Assembly: GCF_019311235.1 (NCBI RefSeq)
Contig: NZ_JAHWDF010000021.1
Span: 1 to 32,398, forward strand
DNA length: 32,398 nt
Source of the DNA: Mesonia aestuariivivens
Lineage (GTDB): Bacteria > Bacteroidota > Bacteroidia > Flavobacteriales > Flavobacteriaceae
Direction: 5' to 3'
Position 1 is the stretch's first letter, and the number at the start of each line of letters is the position of its first letter. A program made the position numbers and the translations under genes. Below the pieces are notes generated by a model, which saw only the letters and a program-made list of their open reading frames with translations, made no database searches and was not told the origin of the DNA. This document shows, in pieces, positions 24,700 through 32,001 of the stretch.

Positions 24700-24859
24700 C
24701 GACATTGAATTTATAAAATGGGTTGGGAAAAATCTTGAATTTAAATGTGAAGAGTTTCTTAACTGGAATAGAAAAGAAACAATGATACTTGATACAAATG
24801 ATTTCAAAATAAAAACGCCACACAACACCGGTAACCGTTGCACAAGTCTAAATTTCTAA
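24695..24859 (+). pseudogene. Remnant of an unknown gene fused to the IS end
   Basis: A 54-codon frame begins in the IS fragment (MDDIEFIKWVGKNLEFKCEE), passes the cassette end CCACACAAC (24818-24826) and stops in the next MITE. The part before the cassette end is probably the 3' end of a cassette gene whose beginning was removed with the IS. It may still be translated, but the ATG comes from the IS. Confidence 0.45.
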
Positions 24860-24977
24860 GAAAAGAGGATTATTCTGATTTTTAGGAATAGTTAAATTGT
24901 TGCTTTCTAAGGGTATGGTGTTATTGAAATCTACTATTAATTTTAAATTTGATTAAGAAAGAGGTTGTGCAATAGGC
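24830..24977. mobile_element. MITE-like element, copy 2
   Basis: This 148-base copy has the same ends as copy 1. Here the flanks agree: ACACC lies on both sides (AACACC|GG... and ...GGC|ACACC), which suggests a true target duplication of about 5-7 bases in an attC-like site of the ACCGGCTAAAC class. No coding capacity. Confidence 0.75.
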
Positions 24978-25166
24978 ACACCGGCTAAACTTTATGCGGG
25001 TCCTGTGCTTTCTCATAGTTTTGTGTATATTTACTAAGTCGCCAAATCTTGTTTCTTTGGCTTTGTGAAATTAAAAAAACAAATCCAAAAAAAGCTTCAG
25101 CTTAGTACGTGTTCGAAAATCTAGGCGATTTTCTTTCCGCACAAAGCCTAGCCAAAACCGTTGTGT
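24978..25166 (+). repeat. Large attC-like site (class with ACCGGCTAAAC), copy 2
   Basis: The left arm at 24980-25000 (ACCGGCTAAACTTTATGCGG) is complementary, with gaps, to 25138-25159 (CCGCACAAAGCCTAGCC...). Internal hairpins GCCAAA/TTTGGC and GAAAATC/GATTTTC are kept. It ends in the junction GTTGTGT (25160-25166). The fold is conserved compared with copies 1 and 3 although the centre differs in length. Confidence 0.5.
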
Positions 25167-25345
25167 GTAATGCAGAAAAAATCGCCTGAATTCAAGAACT
25201 TAACGCAACAAATGAGAATCGACTGCCGAAAATGCAAACATTCAAATATTGACTAATAAGTTCGAACTCAAACCTACTGCGAAATAAGATGACAGCATTA
25301 TTTTAAAAACTGAACTTATAACCAATTTAATGTTATTGACCACAT

Positions 25346-25702
25346 TTAATTCTCCCACTTTTCACCCCAGCTGTTCAGTGCCAATATGATCTCGATAAGA
25401 TCTTTACCTTTATCGGTAACTGAATATTTCAATTGTTGGGGGTTGGTGCCTGATATCTCTCTTTTGCAGATCAATCCCTCATCCTGCAATTCACTTATTC
25501 GTTTGGCCAGTACCTGATCAGATATGGTTGGAAAAACTTTCTTTAGTTTGCTAAATTGGTAGACCTCTTCTGAGATACAATATAACAACTGCATTTTCCA
25601 GCGTAAGCCTATTCTTTTTAAAATACTATTGACATTGCAATATTCTGCCAAAATTTTCAAGTTCTCATAATTCGTCGACTGTAATTTGAGTTCGCTTGCC
25701 AT
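25346..25702 (-). CDS. HxlR family winged-helix transcriptional regulator
   Basis: The 118-residue protein has the HxlR order: CNVNSILKRIGLRWKMQLLYCI (about 23-43), then FSKLKKVFPTISDQVLAKRISELQDEGLI (the recognition helix region, about 50-78), then the beta-wing with YSVTDKGKDL and the closing ILALNSWGEKW. These regulators often respond to reactive small molecules and control a divergent enzyme gene. Here the divergent neighbour, 93 bases away, is an alpha/beta hydrolase, which is the likely target. It lies downstream of the junction GTTGTGTG at 25160. Confidence 0.9.
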   Translation of the reverse strand: MASELKLQSTNYENLKILAEYCNVNSILKRIGLRWKMQLLYCISEEVYQFSKLKKVFPTISDQVLAKRISELQDEGLICKREISGTNPQQLKYSVTDKGKDLIEIILALNSWGEKWEN

Positions 25703-25795
25703 GGTATCTTTTTTCTGTATGCCTTTCTAACTCACTTTCGGGTGAGATATTGTCCTTTCTATTTGTTAAAACTAATTTTGTCAAAAACTAATATA

Positions 25796-26581
25796 ATGAA
25801 AAATACAATGAGAGTACTTCTGTTTTTAATTCTGGCCTTTACTGTTCAAATAAATTTTGCGCAATCAAAAAGCGATAACCCTACCTTTGTTCTAGTACAC
25901 GGTGCATGGCACGGCGGATGGTGCTGGAAAGACGTCAAAGAAAATTTGATCAAGGAAGATTTTGCAACTTATACTCCCAGCTTGAGTGGCATGGGCGAGC
26001 ACAGGCATAATCTAAATGATAGTATAAGTTTGAAAACCCACATCCTCGACATCATTAGCTTGATAGTGATGGAGGATCTGGAGAATGTTGTTTTAGTGGG
26101 GCATAGCTATGCTGGTTCTGTAATTACCGGTGTAGCCGATAGCATACCGGAACGACTGAACAAATTGATCTTTCTGGATGCCATGCTCGTACACGATGGA
26201 GAGAGCCCGATAACTTCAGAACCTAGATCAGAACAGCTCAAAAAGATGAAAGTTTTTGATAAAAAGGAACATTTCGCCCCTATATCCTCAACATATTTTG
26301 GCGTTTCTGATATTGAAAAGGTTGAATGGGTAAATGCAAGGTTGACCCCTCAACCTTATATGACCTTTGGCCAACCATTACAGCTACAGCACGCTTTTGG
26401 CAACGGGCTTCCCATGGTTTACATCGCCTGTACAAATCCTCAACTTTCGGTTTTAAAAGATAGAAGCGACGCGCTCAAAAATAAACCAGGTTGGAAGTAT
26501 TTAACATTGAATACAGGTCATGATGCCATGATTACCATGCCCAACGAGCTTTCTGTAATGCTTATGGAGTTGGCTAAATAG
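25796..26581 (+). CDS. Exported alpha/beta-fold hydrolase
   Basis: I choose the ATG at 25796, which gives a proper signal peptide (MKNTMRVLLFLILAFTVQIN...FAQ); an in-frame upstream ATG at 25742 adds 18 residues that do not help. The mature part of about 240 residues starts with the oxyanion segment FVLVHGAWHGGWCWKDV. It has the nucleophile elbow VGHSYAGSVI, the acid region LNKLIFLDAMLV or a later Asp, and the histidine in TLNTGHDAMI. It belongs with salicylate-esterase-like hydrolases that begin LVHGAWHGGW. It is divergent from HxlR and probably controlled by it. Confidence 0.88.
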   Translation: MKNTMRVLLFLILAFTVQINFAQSKSDNPTFVLVHGAWHGGWCWKDVKENLIKEDFATYTPSLSGMGEHRHNLNDSISLKTHILDIISLIVMEDLENVVLVGHSYAGSVITGVADSIPERLNKLIFLDAMLVHDGESPITSEPRSEQLKKMKVFDKKEHFAPISSTYFGVSDIEKVEWVNARLTPQPYMTFGQPLQLQHAFGNGLPMVYIACTNPQLSVLKDRSDALKNKPGWKYLTLNTGHDAMITMPNELSVMLMELAK

Positions 26582-26590
26582 AACAAACAT

Positions 26591-26797
26591 AATTGCGCCT
26601 GGGCAATTGAAACCGATTTTGGTGGCGGAGTTGTTCGAGATACTAAAAATAGGAACAAAACTATTGCTTTAAATACTGCATTAAGTCGAGTTGCTTTATC
26701 TGATGCTATTGGTGCTGTACTGACTTTTTTATGTACAGAATATTCATGATGGAAAAATGCTCGACAAATTGAAGTTTCAGGCGGGCAAATGATTTAA
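26591..26797 (+). pseudogene. C-terminal remnant of a short-chain dehydrogenase
   Basis: The frame reads AIETDFGGGVVRDTKNRNK, continues ALSRVALSDAIGAVLTFLCT and ends RQIEVSGGQMI, the usual C-terminal half of SDR oxidoreductases. One base is missing in the APG codons before AIETD, and a TGA interrupts the frame after TEYS. The N-terminal Rossmann motif and the active-site YxxxK are absent. The stop overlaps the ATG of the next gene. Confidence 0.8.
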
Positions 26798-27168
26798 TGC
26801 CTTTACAGGAGTCGTTAATTGATACTTTGCAGCATTATTCAAGTAATAAAGATATAAGTATTATGCAAACTATTTTAAAAGTAGGTGGTGTAAACGTTGC
26901 TTCTATAAAAACAAATGCCTGGAATGCTATTTCAAATTCCAAACTTGAGTTGGTGGATTATAAATTAATTGTGCCTCTTTCAGATTTAGTAGAATCAAAA
27001 GAAATTTTGAAAGCAAAAAGCAATAATTTAATGAATTTTGCCAATGAAAATCTTAATGAAACAAATATGGATAAAAAGAAAATTATGATTTTATATGTAA
27101 AAGACATTATGGGAACCGAAAAAGCTATCAAAGAGCAGATAAAAATCGTTAAAAAAATGAGAGAATAA
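26797..27168 (+). CDS. Hypothetical protein before a damaged cassette end
   Basis: The frame of 123 codons begins at an ATG overlapping the SDR remnant stop; an internal ATG at 26863 (MQTILKVGGVNVASI) could be the real start. It is helical and lysine-rich with no recognised domain. The 3' end is followed by TGCCAAC (27176-27182), a typical cassette terminus, but no matching GTTGGCA start is seen upstream. The 5' part of its cassette has probably been lost. Confidence 0.45.
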   Translation: MPLQESLIDTLQHYSSNKDISIMQTILKVGGVNVASIKTNAWNAISNSKLELVDYKLIVPLSDLVESKEILKAKSNNLMNFANENLNETNMDKKKIMILYVKDIMGTEKAIKEQIKIVKKMRE

Positions 27169-27185
27169 AGCCAGCTGCCAACAAT

Positions 27186-27333
27186 GGTAACCGTTGCACA
27201 AGTCTAAATTTCTAAGAAAAGAGGATTATTCTGATTTTTAGGAATAGTTAAATTGTTGCTTTCTAAGGGTATGGTGTTATTGAAGTCTACTATTAATTTT
27301 AAATTTGATTAAGAAAGAGGTTGTGCAATACGC
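27186..27333. mobile_element. MITE-like element, copy 3
   Basis: This 148-base copy starts GGTAACCGTTGCACAAG and ends TTGTGCAATACGC. The left flank is the cassette end TGCCAACAAT. On the right it is followed by ACAAAGTACTG and then an IS110 remnant, so the far junction is rearranged. Confidence 0.75.
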
Positions 27334-27377
27334 ACAAAGTACTGTGGTAAAAAACAAGTAAAACTCCTTAATTTTTA

Positions 27378-27490
27378 ATAAATTACTTCTATGAGAATCA
27401 TCATAAAGTAGTCCTGATTTTGCTATGGCAAAAGCTTGTTTAAGCAGCTTATTACACACAGCTATTAATGCTGTTTTCTGACGATATGAA
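27378..27490 (-). pseudogene. IS110-family transposase, C-terminal fragment
   Basis: The minus strand encodes KTALIAVCNKLLKQAFAIAK followed by SGLLYDDSHRS, the conserved end of IS110-family transposases. It is closely similar to the end of the larger remnant at 30138-30656. No N-terminal part is present and the frame runs on into unrelated DNA. Confidence 0.8.
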
Positions 27491-27504
27491 AAATGCAATT
27501 CCAA

Positions 27505-27621
27505 AAGAACATTGGACTAAAAACGCAAGCTAGAAATATAAATGCTCTTGAATTTACTAAATACGAAGAATAGTTTAATGCAGAATTACCTAAATTTCAA
27601 GCTTATTTAAATAATAATTAA
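27505..27621 (+). pseudogene. Short gene remnant
   Basis: A plus-strand frame reads ARNINALEFTKYEE, a TAG stop, then FNAELPKFQAYLNNN and a final TAA at 27619-27621. The text across the stop looks like the natural end of one protein, so this is probably the 3' end of a decayed gene of unknown family. Confidence 0.3.
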
Positions 27622-27632
27622 AATTTTACAAA

Positions 27633-27941
27633 ATGAAAAACACCTATCACGTTTTAGTCCGCTTTGAAATACAAGAGGAGAAGTTTCAAACTTTGTACTC
27701 ATTGATTAAAGAATTTTTTGAAAAAGAAGTGAATTCTAGTCCTGGTTTTATATCTTCTCAGATTCTCACTAATGAAGAGAAAACTATAGTCATCAATAAA
27801 GCTACTTGGGCATCTAAAGAAAAGTTTGATAAATTTGCCCAAGAAACTGCGTCAAAATCTGAAATTTCAAAAAAAATAGCAGCTTTTAACCCATTAAGAG
27901 AGACATTTTATGAGTTTGATTATTTAAAAAAACGGAAATAA
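27633..27941 (+). CDS. Antibiotic biosynthesis monooxygenase (ABM)-like protein
   Basis: The 102-residue protein follows the dimeric alpha/beta-barrel pattern of the ABM fold. Strand 1 is YHVLVRFEIQ, helix 1 includes LYSLIKEFFEKEVNSSPG, strands 2-3 are FISSQILTNEEKTIVINKATWAS, and the next helix is KEKFDKFAQETASKSEIS. Members act as small cofactor-free oxygenases or bind quinones and heme. It starts 11 bases after a gene remnant. The intron lies 12 bases behind its stop. Confidence 0.78.
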   Translation: MKNTYHVLVRFEIQEEKFQTLYSLIKEFFEKEVNSSPGFISSQILTNEEKTIVINKATWASKEKFDKFAQETASKSEISKKIAAFNPLRETFYEFDYLKKRK

Positions 27942-27953
27942 AAACTGTGTACA

Positions 27954-28752
27954 ATCGAGTAGACGGCTCCGCCAGTAACTGACGGAGTGCGCCTCTCACA
28001 CCACCGTACATACGGGTCTCGTATACAGCGGTTCATAATCCATCTTTTCACTCGCTCTTTACACCAATTGAAACTATTTCGTACTTTATGAATAGGCTAC
28101 AGATTTTCTTGGGATTCGCTCACCCAATGAATGAAAAACAATGCTCCTATTCTAATTTCCGAAAGGATTATGTTCAGTCCTTCCCTAATTGTGAGACCTA
28201 TGCAGCTTTACTGCAACGCGTTTCCTTTAGGTACTATGACCGCTGCTGACTTCTCCTGTACCAACCCGTGATATTCCCGCGCGGCATGCTGGCCCGTTCG
28301 CTAAAAATGTCTACAAGACATTTTCTTTACGCTCCGTCCTCCAGGTAAGGACATCTTCTTTCCCCTGATTCCTGCCGGATCTACTACTTCGGTATTCATT
28401 TCCAAAGAAACGTTTAGGACATCACAATGATGTGCTTGCTCATCCAACCTTATAGCCTCTTATCCGGTTCCTGCTTGGTTTATCCTGAGCAGCGTCGAAG
28501 GGTCAGTACGGTCAGTACCGGGGTTTGTAGTCCCGCTTTACTCACCCCTTTTTTATTCTTTTTTTAAGGTATTCGTGAATACGAAGCATTTCTTCAGATG
28601 TGACCTCGCGGTCACCACCCTTGCAGCTTACTAATGGTTCAAAGAGCCTGTCCTGAGCCTAGTCGAAGGGTTACCCCTGCCCATAAGGGACCTGCACCCT
28701 CTAGATTAATATCATATCTTAGATATGATAAAGATACCCATGCTGGGCACAC
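27954..28752 (-). mobile_element. ORF-less group II intron inserted in an attC-like core
   Basis: Read on the minus strand, the element starts GTGTGCCCAGCATGGGTA, matching the GUGYG 5' consensus. Domain I words follow: GAGGGTGCAGGTCCC, GCAAGGGTGGTGACCGCGAG and CACATCTGAAG. The 3' end holds domain V (about 28001-28034, arms GAACCGC...GTATAC and GTATGTACGGT), then GGTGTGAGAGG. Domain VI is a CTCCG...CGGAG hairpin (27967-27987), and the end is CTACTCGAT. At about 0.8 kb there is no reverse transcriptase frame, so it would need a maturase in trans. Two dispersed repeats (TCCTGAGC...GTCGAAGGG, 28483-28502 and 28651-28670) interrupt it. Exact ends are uncertain by a few bases because GTGTGTG is repetitive. 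Confidence 0.8.
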
Positions 28753-28874
28753 ACAACAGCTATAAGCAATAGCTCGGGTTTAGGCTAAAACAAAAAGTTC
28801 GGGGGTTTTTGTTAAATTAATAAAAATGAAATGGATTATTTGCGCGCTACTGCGTTATAGCCAATCTGTTAGGC
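28753..28874 (+). repeat. attC-like site split by the intron, before cassette K
   Basis: GCTATAAGCAATAGC (28759-28773) pairs with GCTACTGCGTTATAGC near 28846-28861 (one bulge and a mismatch), enclosing about 70 bases. The site ends CAATCT then GTTAGGC (28868-28874). Its left core ACAAC (28753-28757) directly adjoins the 5' end of the group II intron, with the rest of the core (TGTACA) on the far side of the intron. Confidence 0.5.
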
Positions 28875-30022
28875 ACAATACGAAGAAAAAACCGAATCAA
28901 AAAAATTATGATATGAGACTTACATTTAAAATTTTAATTCTATTAACCATATTTACATCCTGTTCAAACTCTGATGATGAGAATAATCCTGATTGCACTT
29001 ACACACCAGATTTATCTGCAGAAGAAGCTTCTAATATTACAGAAACTAGCGCAACATTTAGTGGACAAATTATTTCCCCAACTTGTGAAAGCACAGTAAC
29101 TTCTCAAGGTTTTGTTTATGCCAAAACAACTCTTCCAAAGACTGATGATTTTGTCGTAGAGGTCAATGGAGAAAATATTTTAGCCGAAGTAAATAATTTA
29201 GAACGGAATACAAAATATTATATGAGAGCATTTTTTGTAAACCCATCTGGCGAATATTATAGTAATCAAATTGAACTTACAACAGTAATAGGAGAAATTA
29301 ATATTACGACAAAAACTATAGAAAACATTGCTTTAAATAGTGCAACGAGCGGAGGAATAATTAATGATGATGGCGATGGAACAATAATAAACAAAGGAAT
29401 ATGTTGGAGTACCTCTCAAAATCCCACAATTGACGACAACCACATAGAAAATAATACAAATAACTATGAATTTAATTCAGAGATTACTGGATTACAAGAA
29501 AACACAACTTATTATGTGAGAGCATATGCTATGAATGAAAGTGGTATTGCGTATGGAAATGAAGAAACTTTCAAAACTTTAGCGCCAACATATAAAGTTA
29601 ATTTAGAAATAACAGGAACTGCAGGTAACTGTGGTTTTTCATCAAATGTTTTATTGCACTATGAAATCAATTACAAGTTTGACGATAGTGATACTATTTC
29701 TGAAACAGCTGAAGGTTCTGGAGATATTTACTATCATGAAAAGGAAGGAGAAATTAGAAATAATTTAAATGTAACCATCTATCTTGGGTATTTTGACCCC
29801 GAATATCCAAACAACAGCAATTATCCTGGCTCTTATTTGGATAATATATCAATTACAATTACGCACATAGCTACTAATGAAGAAGTTTTGAATACTACAT
29901 TACCTGACTTATTCATATGTACAGACTCGGCATATAAAAATATTATCAATTTTAACCCAGTCGACAGAACATACACAATAGATAGGTTAACTTATGGATT
30001 TTAAAAAAGTACTGTGCCTAAC
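28868..30022 (+). mobile_element. Integron-like cassette K
   Basis: It starts GTTAGGCACA (28868-28877) and ends TGTGCCTAAC (30013-30022), a perfect 10-base inverted pair. It carries one lipoprotein gene with a 35-base leader. The boundary also excludes the upstream ATG at 28826, which would start inside the attC-like site. Confidence 0.6.
28913..30004 (+). CDS. Surface lipoprotein with two fibronectin-III-like domains
   Basis: The start at 28913 gives MRLTFKILILLTIFTSC, a lipoprotein signal with the lipidated cysteine at residue 17, followed by SNSDDENN. An upstream in-frame ATG at 28826 lies before the cassette junction and would hide this signal. Two Fn3-like repeats follow. The first has SATFSGQI...TKYYMRAFFVNPSGEYYS; the second has SATSGGIINDDGDGT...TTYYVRAYAMNESGIAYG. 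A further domain of about 130 residues (TYKVNLEITGTAGNCGFSS...) ends the protein and is not recognised. It is probably exported to the cell surface; a binding role is likely but the ligand is unknown. Confidence 0.85.
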   Translation: MRLTFKILILLTIFTSCSNSDDENNPDCTYTPDLSAEEASNITETSATFSGQIISPTCESTVTSQGFVYAKTTLPKTDDFVVEVNGENILAEVNNLERNTKYYMRAFFVNPSGEYYSNQIELTTVIGEINITTKTIENIALNSATSGGIINDDGDGTIINKGICWSTSQNPTIDDNHIENNTNNYEFNSEITGLQENTTYYVRAYAMNESGIAYGNEETFKTLAPTYKVNLEITGTAGNCGFSSNVLLHYEINYKFDDSDTISETAEGSGDIYYHEKEGEIRNNLNVTIYLGYFDPEYPNNSNYPGSYLDNISITITHIATNEEVLNTTLPDLFICTDSAYKNIINFNPVDRTYTIDRLTYGF

Positions 30023-30052
30023 AAAGAACTGAGGTAAACACCAACGTTGCCT
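30016..30052 (+). repeat. Short attC-like junction after cassette K
   Basis: GCCTAAC (30016-30022) is followed by 23 bases and then GTTGCCT (30046-30052), the start of the next unit. GAGG at 30031-30034 can pair with CCTC at 30050-30053. It is too short to show two arms and may be a deletion form. The next unit is occupied by an IS110 remnant and its partner end was not found. Confidence 0.35.
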
Positions 30053-30137
30053 CTACATTAAATTTGAGACATCATTAGTCTGTACTAACATCTATACGAA
30101 TAGACCTTAGCTGTAATATTTACTTCTTTTTTTCTAT

Positions 30138-30656
30138 CTATCCTTTTGCTAGAACAGCTACATAGTTTTCATCATAAGGCAATCTTGATTTAGCAATAGC
30201 GAAAACTTGTTTTAAAAGCTTATTGGCCACTGCAATCAACGCCAGTTTCTTGCTTCTGTCTTCCTCTATTTCCGTACCTCATTCGTCGGAGACAAGTGGC
30301 CACAATTCGCTTATAGATTGCCCTGCAACCCTTATTGTGCTTGCAGGCATTGAAAGCACACAGAAATAATAGGTTTCGGAGTTTCTTGTTACGATGCCTT
30401 CCTCTTGCTCATTCTTCACTCGTCGGAGACAAGACTTATTCTACTCCTACCTCTTACGCTACTGGCTGACTCCCTTATCGTCGGGGTAATACCCTGTGGC
30501 TTCCATTACTACCAAAGAGTCTACTGCTAATGTATTGACAAATAATTTAAATCTAGAAGAATCATTCTTAAACTGAGAATGACCTCCTTCACTGCTATAA
30601 ACATCAAAAACATCTTTACTGATATCAACTCCAAAAGTTTCTTTATATTTATCCAT
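30138..30656 (-). pseudogene. IS110-family transposase, internally deleted and frameshifted
   Basis: The N terminus from 30656 (MDKYKETFGVDISKDVFDVY) carries the GVDISK motif of the DEDD transposases and runs to VVMEATGYY. The middle ~200 codons are missing. The C-terminal part resumes with KASRNKKLRNLLFLCAFNAC and NKLLKQVFAIAKSRLPYDEN and stops at 30138-30140. Two short palindromic insertions (CTC..TTCGTCGGAGACAAG, near 30279-30297 and 30407-30433) break the frame. The 264 bases upstream (30697-30960) hold no gene I can support. Confidence 0.88.
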
Positions 30657-30960
30657 AAGAACTGATTTTATGAAAGAACATACTACCGTAATCACAACAA
30701 CTTGAAAACGAGGTCTAGCTTCATAGAACTGAACGTGGTTGCAGTAGTTAAAGAGAGGCGATTATCAATGTTGTCGAAGTCTAACGCTTCACCGTATAAC
30801 AGAACCTTAATCCTCTCTTTGTTCTTTCTGATTTATTGTTTAAATTTAATAAGAATCAAACTTAAGATGTACAACCGTCAGGCTTAGTTTCTGCATTTTT
30901 GAAAGTTTCTTGTATATTCATAAGTCATTTATATTTTGAAAATTAACACCTAATTCACGC

Positions 30961-30985
30961 CCATCGGTTATACTCAACGTTGGGC
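30961..30985 (+). repeat. Right half of an attC-like site before cassette L
   Basis: CCATCGGTTATACTCAAC then GTTGGGC parallels the right arm of the large site at 23464-23493 (GCGGTTATACTAAAC then GTTATGT). The matching left arm is not seen upstream, so the site has probably been truncated. Confidence 0.4.
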
Positions 30986-31821
30986 TTCATTAAAACACAC
31001 ATCGAAAAATTGATTATAAAAAGAATTTTACAATTATTATTAGTTGTTATTTTAACAATTCTGACACAAGTTGGAGGAATAATTTATATTTTAAGTTCTT
31101 ACCTAAACTCAAAATTGAAAAGGAATTTTAAAGGGAGAAAAAGTATTATATTTTTAATAATATATCTATTCACGACTTTTGTAATTATACCTTTTACTGC
31201 TCCTTTATTTGGTCGAGAAGCAATTGTTAATTCTGAGAAAATAAAACCAACTAATTTTATGACAATTTTATGTAATAGAAATTATGTAAAACCTGAAATG
31301 AACAAGTTGTTGAAAAACGTAGAATACAGTTTAAAGGATTCAAATATTGAAATACATTACTTAGATGCTAATTTTCCTTTCATTGATAAATTCCCTCTTC
31401 TACCTCATTTGAGCCATAATGACGGTAAAAAAATAGATTTAAGTTTAATCTATGAATCTGAAAATGGAAAAATATCAAATGAACAAAAATCTGTTAGTGG
31501 TTATGGAAGTTTTGTAGAACCAAGAAATAATGAGTTTAATCAAATTGAAAAATGTTTGAATAGCGGATATTTTCAATATGATTATCCGAAATACTTAACA
31601 CTTGGAAAAATAAATCCTGAATTAAATTTCTCTGAAAATGGAACAAAAAAATTAATTGAATCAATATTAGTTCAAAGTAATATCGGAAAAATATTTATTG
31701 AACCTCATTTAAAAAATAGACTCAAATTGAAAAATAATAAAATCCGATATCATGGTTGTAGAGCTGTGAGACATGACGATCATATTCACATACAATTGAA
31801 ATAAAATAACGAAAGCCCAAC
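30979..31821 (+). mobile_element. Integron-like cassette L
   Basis: It starts GTTGGGCTT (30979-30987) and ends AAGCCCAAC (31813-31821), a 9-base inverted pair. The cores GTTGGGC and GCCCAAC are the canonical integron forms GTTRRRY and RYYYAAC. It holds the LAS-type peptidase gene, which fills nearly the whole unit. Confidence 0.6.
30980..31804 (+). CDS. Membrane-anchored LAS-type (M15/M74-like) metallopeptidase
   Basis: The frame can start at the TTG at 30980, which is part of the cassette core GTTGGGC; the first ATG is only at codon 94, after both membrane segments, so a non-ATG start is likely. Two hydrophobic helices lie at about 12-40 and 55-75. The C-terminal ~170 residues carry a LAS metallopeptidase pattern. 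It is SHNDGKKIDLS, fitting HxxGxxxD, and later RHDDHIHIQL, fitting DxHxH, where two histidines and the aspartate would bind zinc. Such enzymes cleave peptidoglycan cross-links or peptide stems. The function is inferred; the overall sequence is divergent. Confidence 0.68.
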   Translation: MGFIKTHIEKLIIKRILQLLLVVILTILTQVGGIIYILSSYLNSKLKRNFKGRKSIIFLIIYLFTTFVIIPFTAPLFGREAIVNSEKIKPTNFMTILCNRNYVKPEMNKLLKNVEYSLKDSNIEIHYLDANFPFIDKFPLLPHLSHNDGKKIDLSLIYESENGKISNEQKSVSGYGSFVEPRNNEFNQIEKCLNSGYFQYDYPKYLTLGKINPELNFSENGTKKLIESILVQSNIGKIFIEPHLKNRLKLKNNKIRYHGCRAVRHDDHIHIQLK

Positions 31822-32001
31822 ACCGGCTAAACTTTATGCGGGTTCTGTGCTTTCTCAAAGTTTTGTGTATATTTACTTAGTCGCCAAATCTTGTTGATTT
31901 GGCTTTGTGAAATTAAAAAAACAAATCCCAAAAAAGCTTCGGCTTAGTACGTGTTCGAAAATCTTGGCGATTTTCATCCCAAACAAAGCCTAGCCAAAAC
32001 C
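31815..32001 (+). repeat. Large attC-like site (class with ACCGGCTAAAC), copy 3, cut by the right IS
   Basis: It opens GCCCAAC (31815-31821), then ACCGGCTAAACTTTATGCGG (31822-31841). The right arm AACAAAGCCTAGCCAAAACC reaches 32000. Where copies 1 and 2 continue with GTT plus the next cassette, this copy continues GTCAGACTG, the tip of the IS1182-like element. The internal hairpin GAAAATC/GATTTTC is kept. Confidence 0.55.

Noticed and set aside
28826-28912. Upstream start codon for the lipoprotein gene
   Set aside because: It lies before the cassette junction and would bury the clear lipoprotein signal that begins at 28913.
30702-30887. A 61-codon plus-strand reading frame
   Set aside because: It lies in the region upstream of the IS110 remnant, has no plausible ribosome binding site or family features, and looks like chance.
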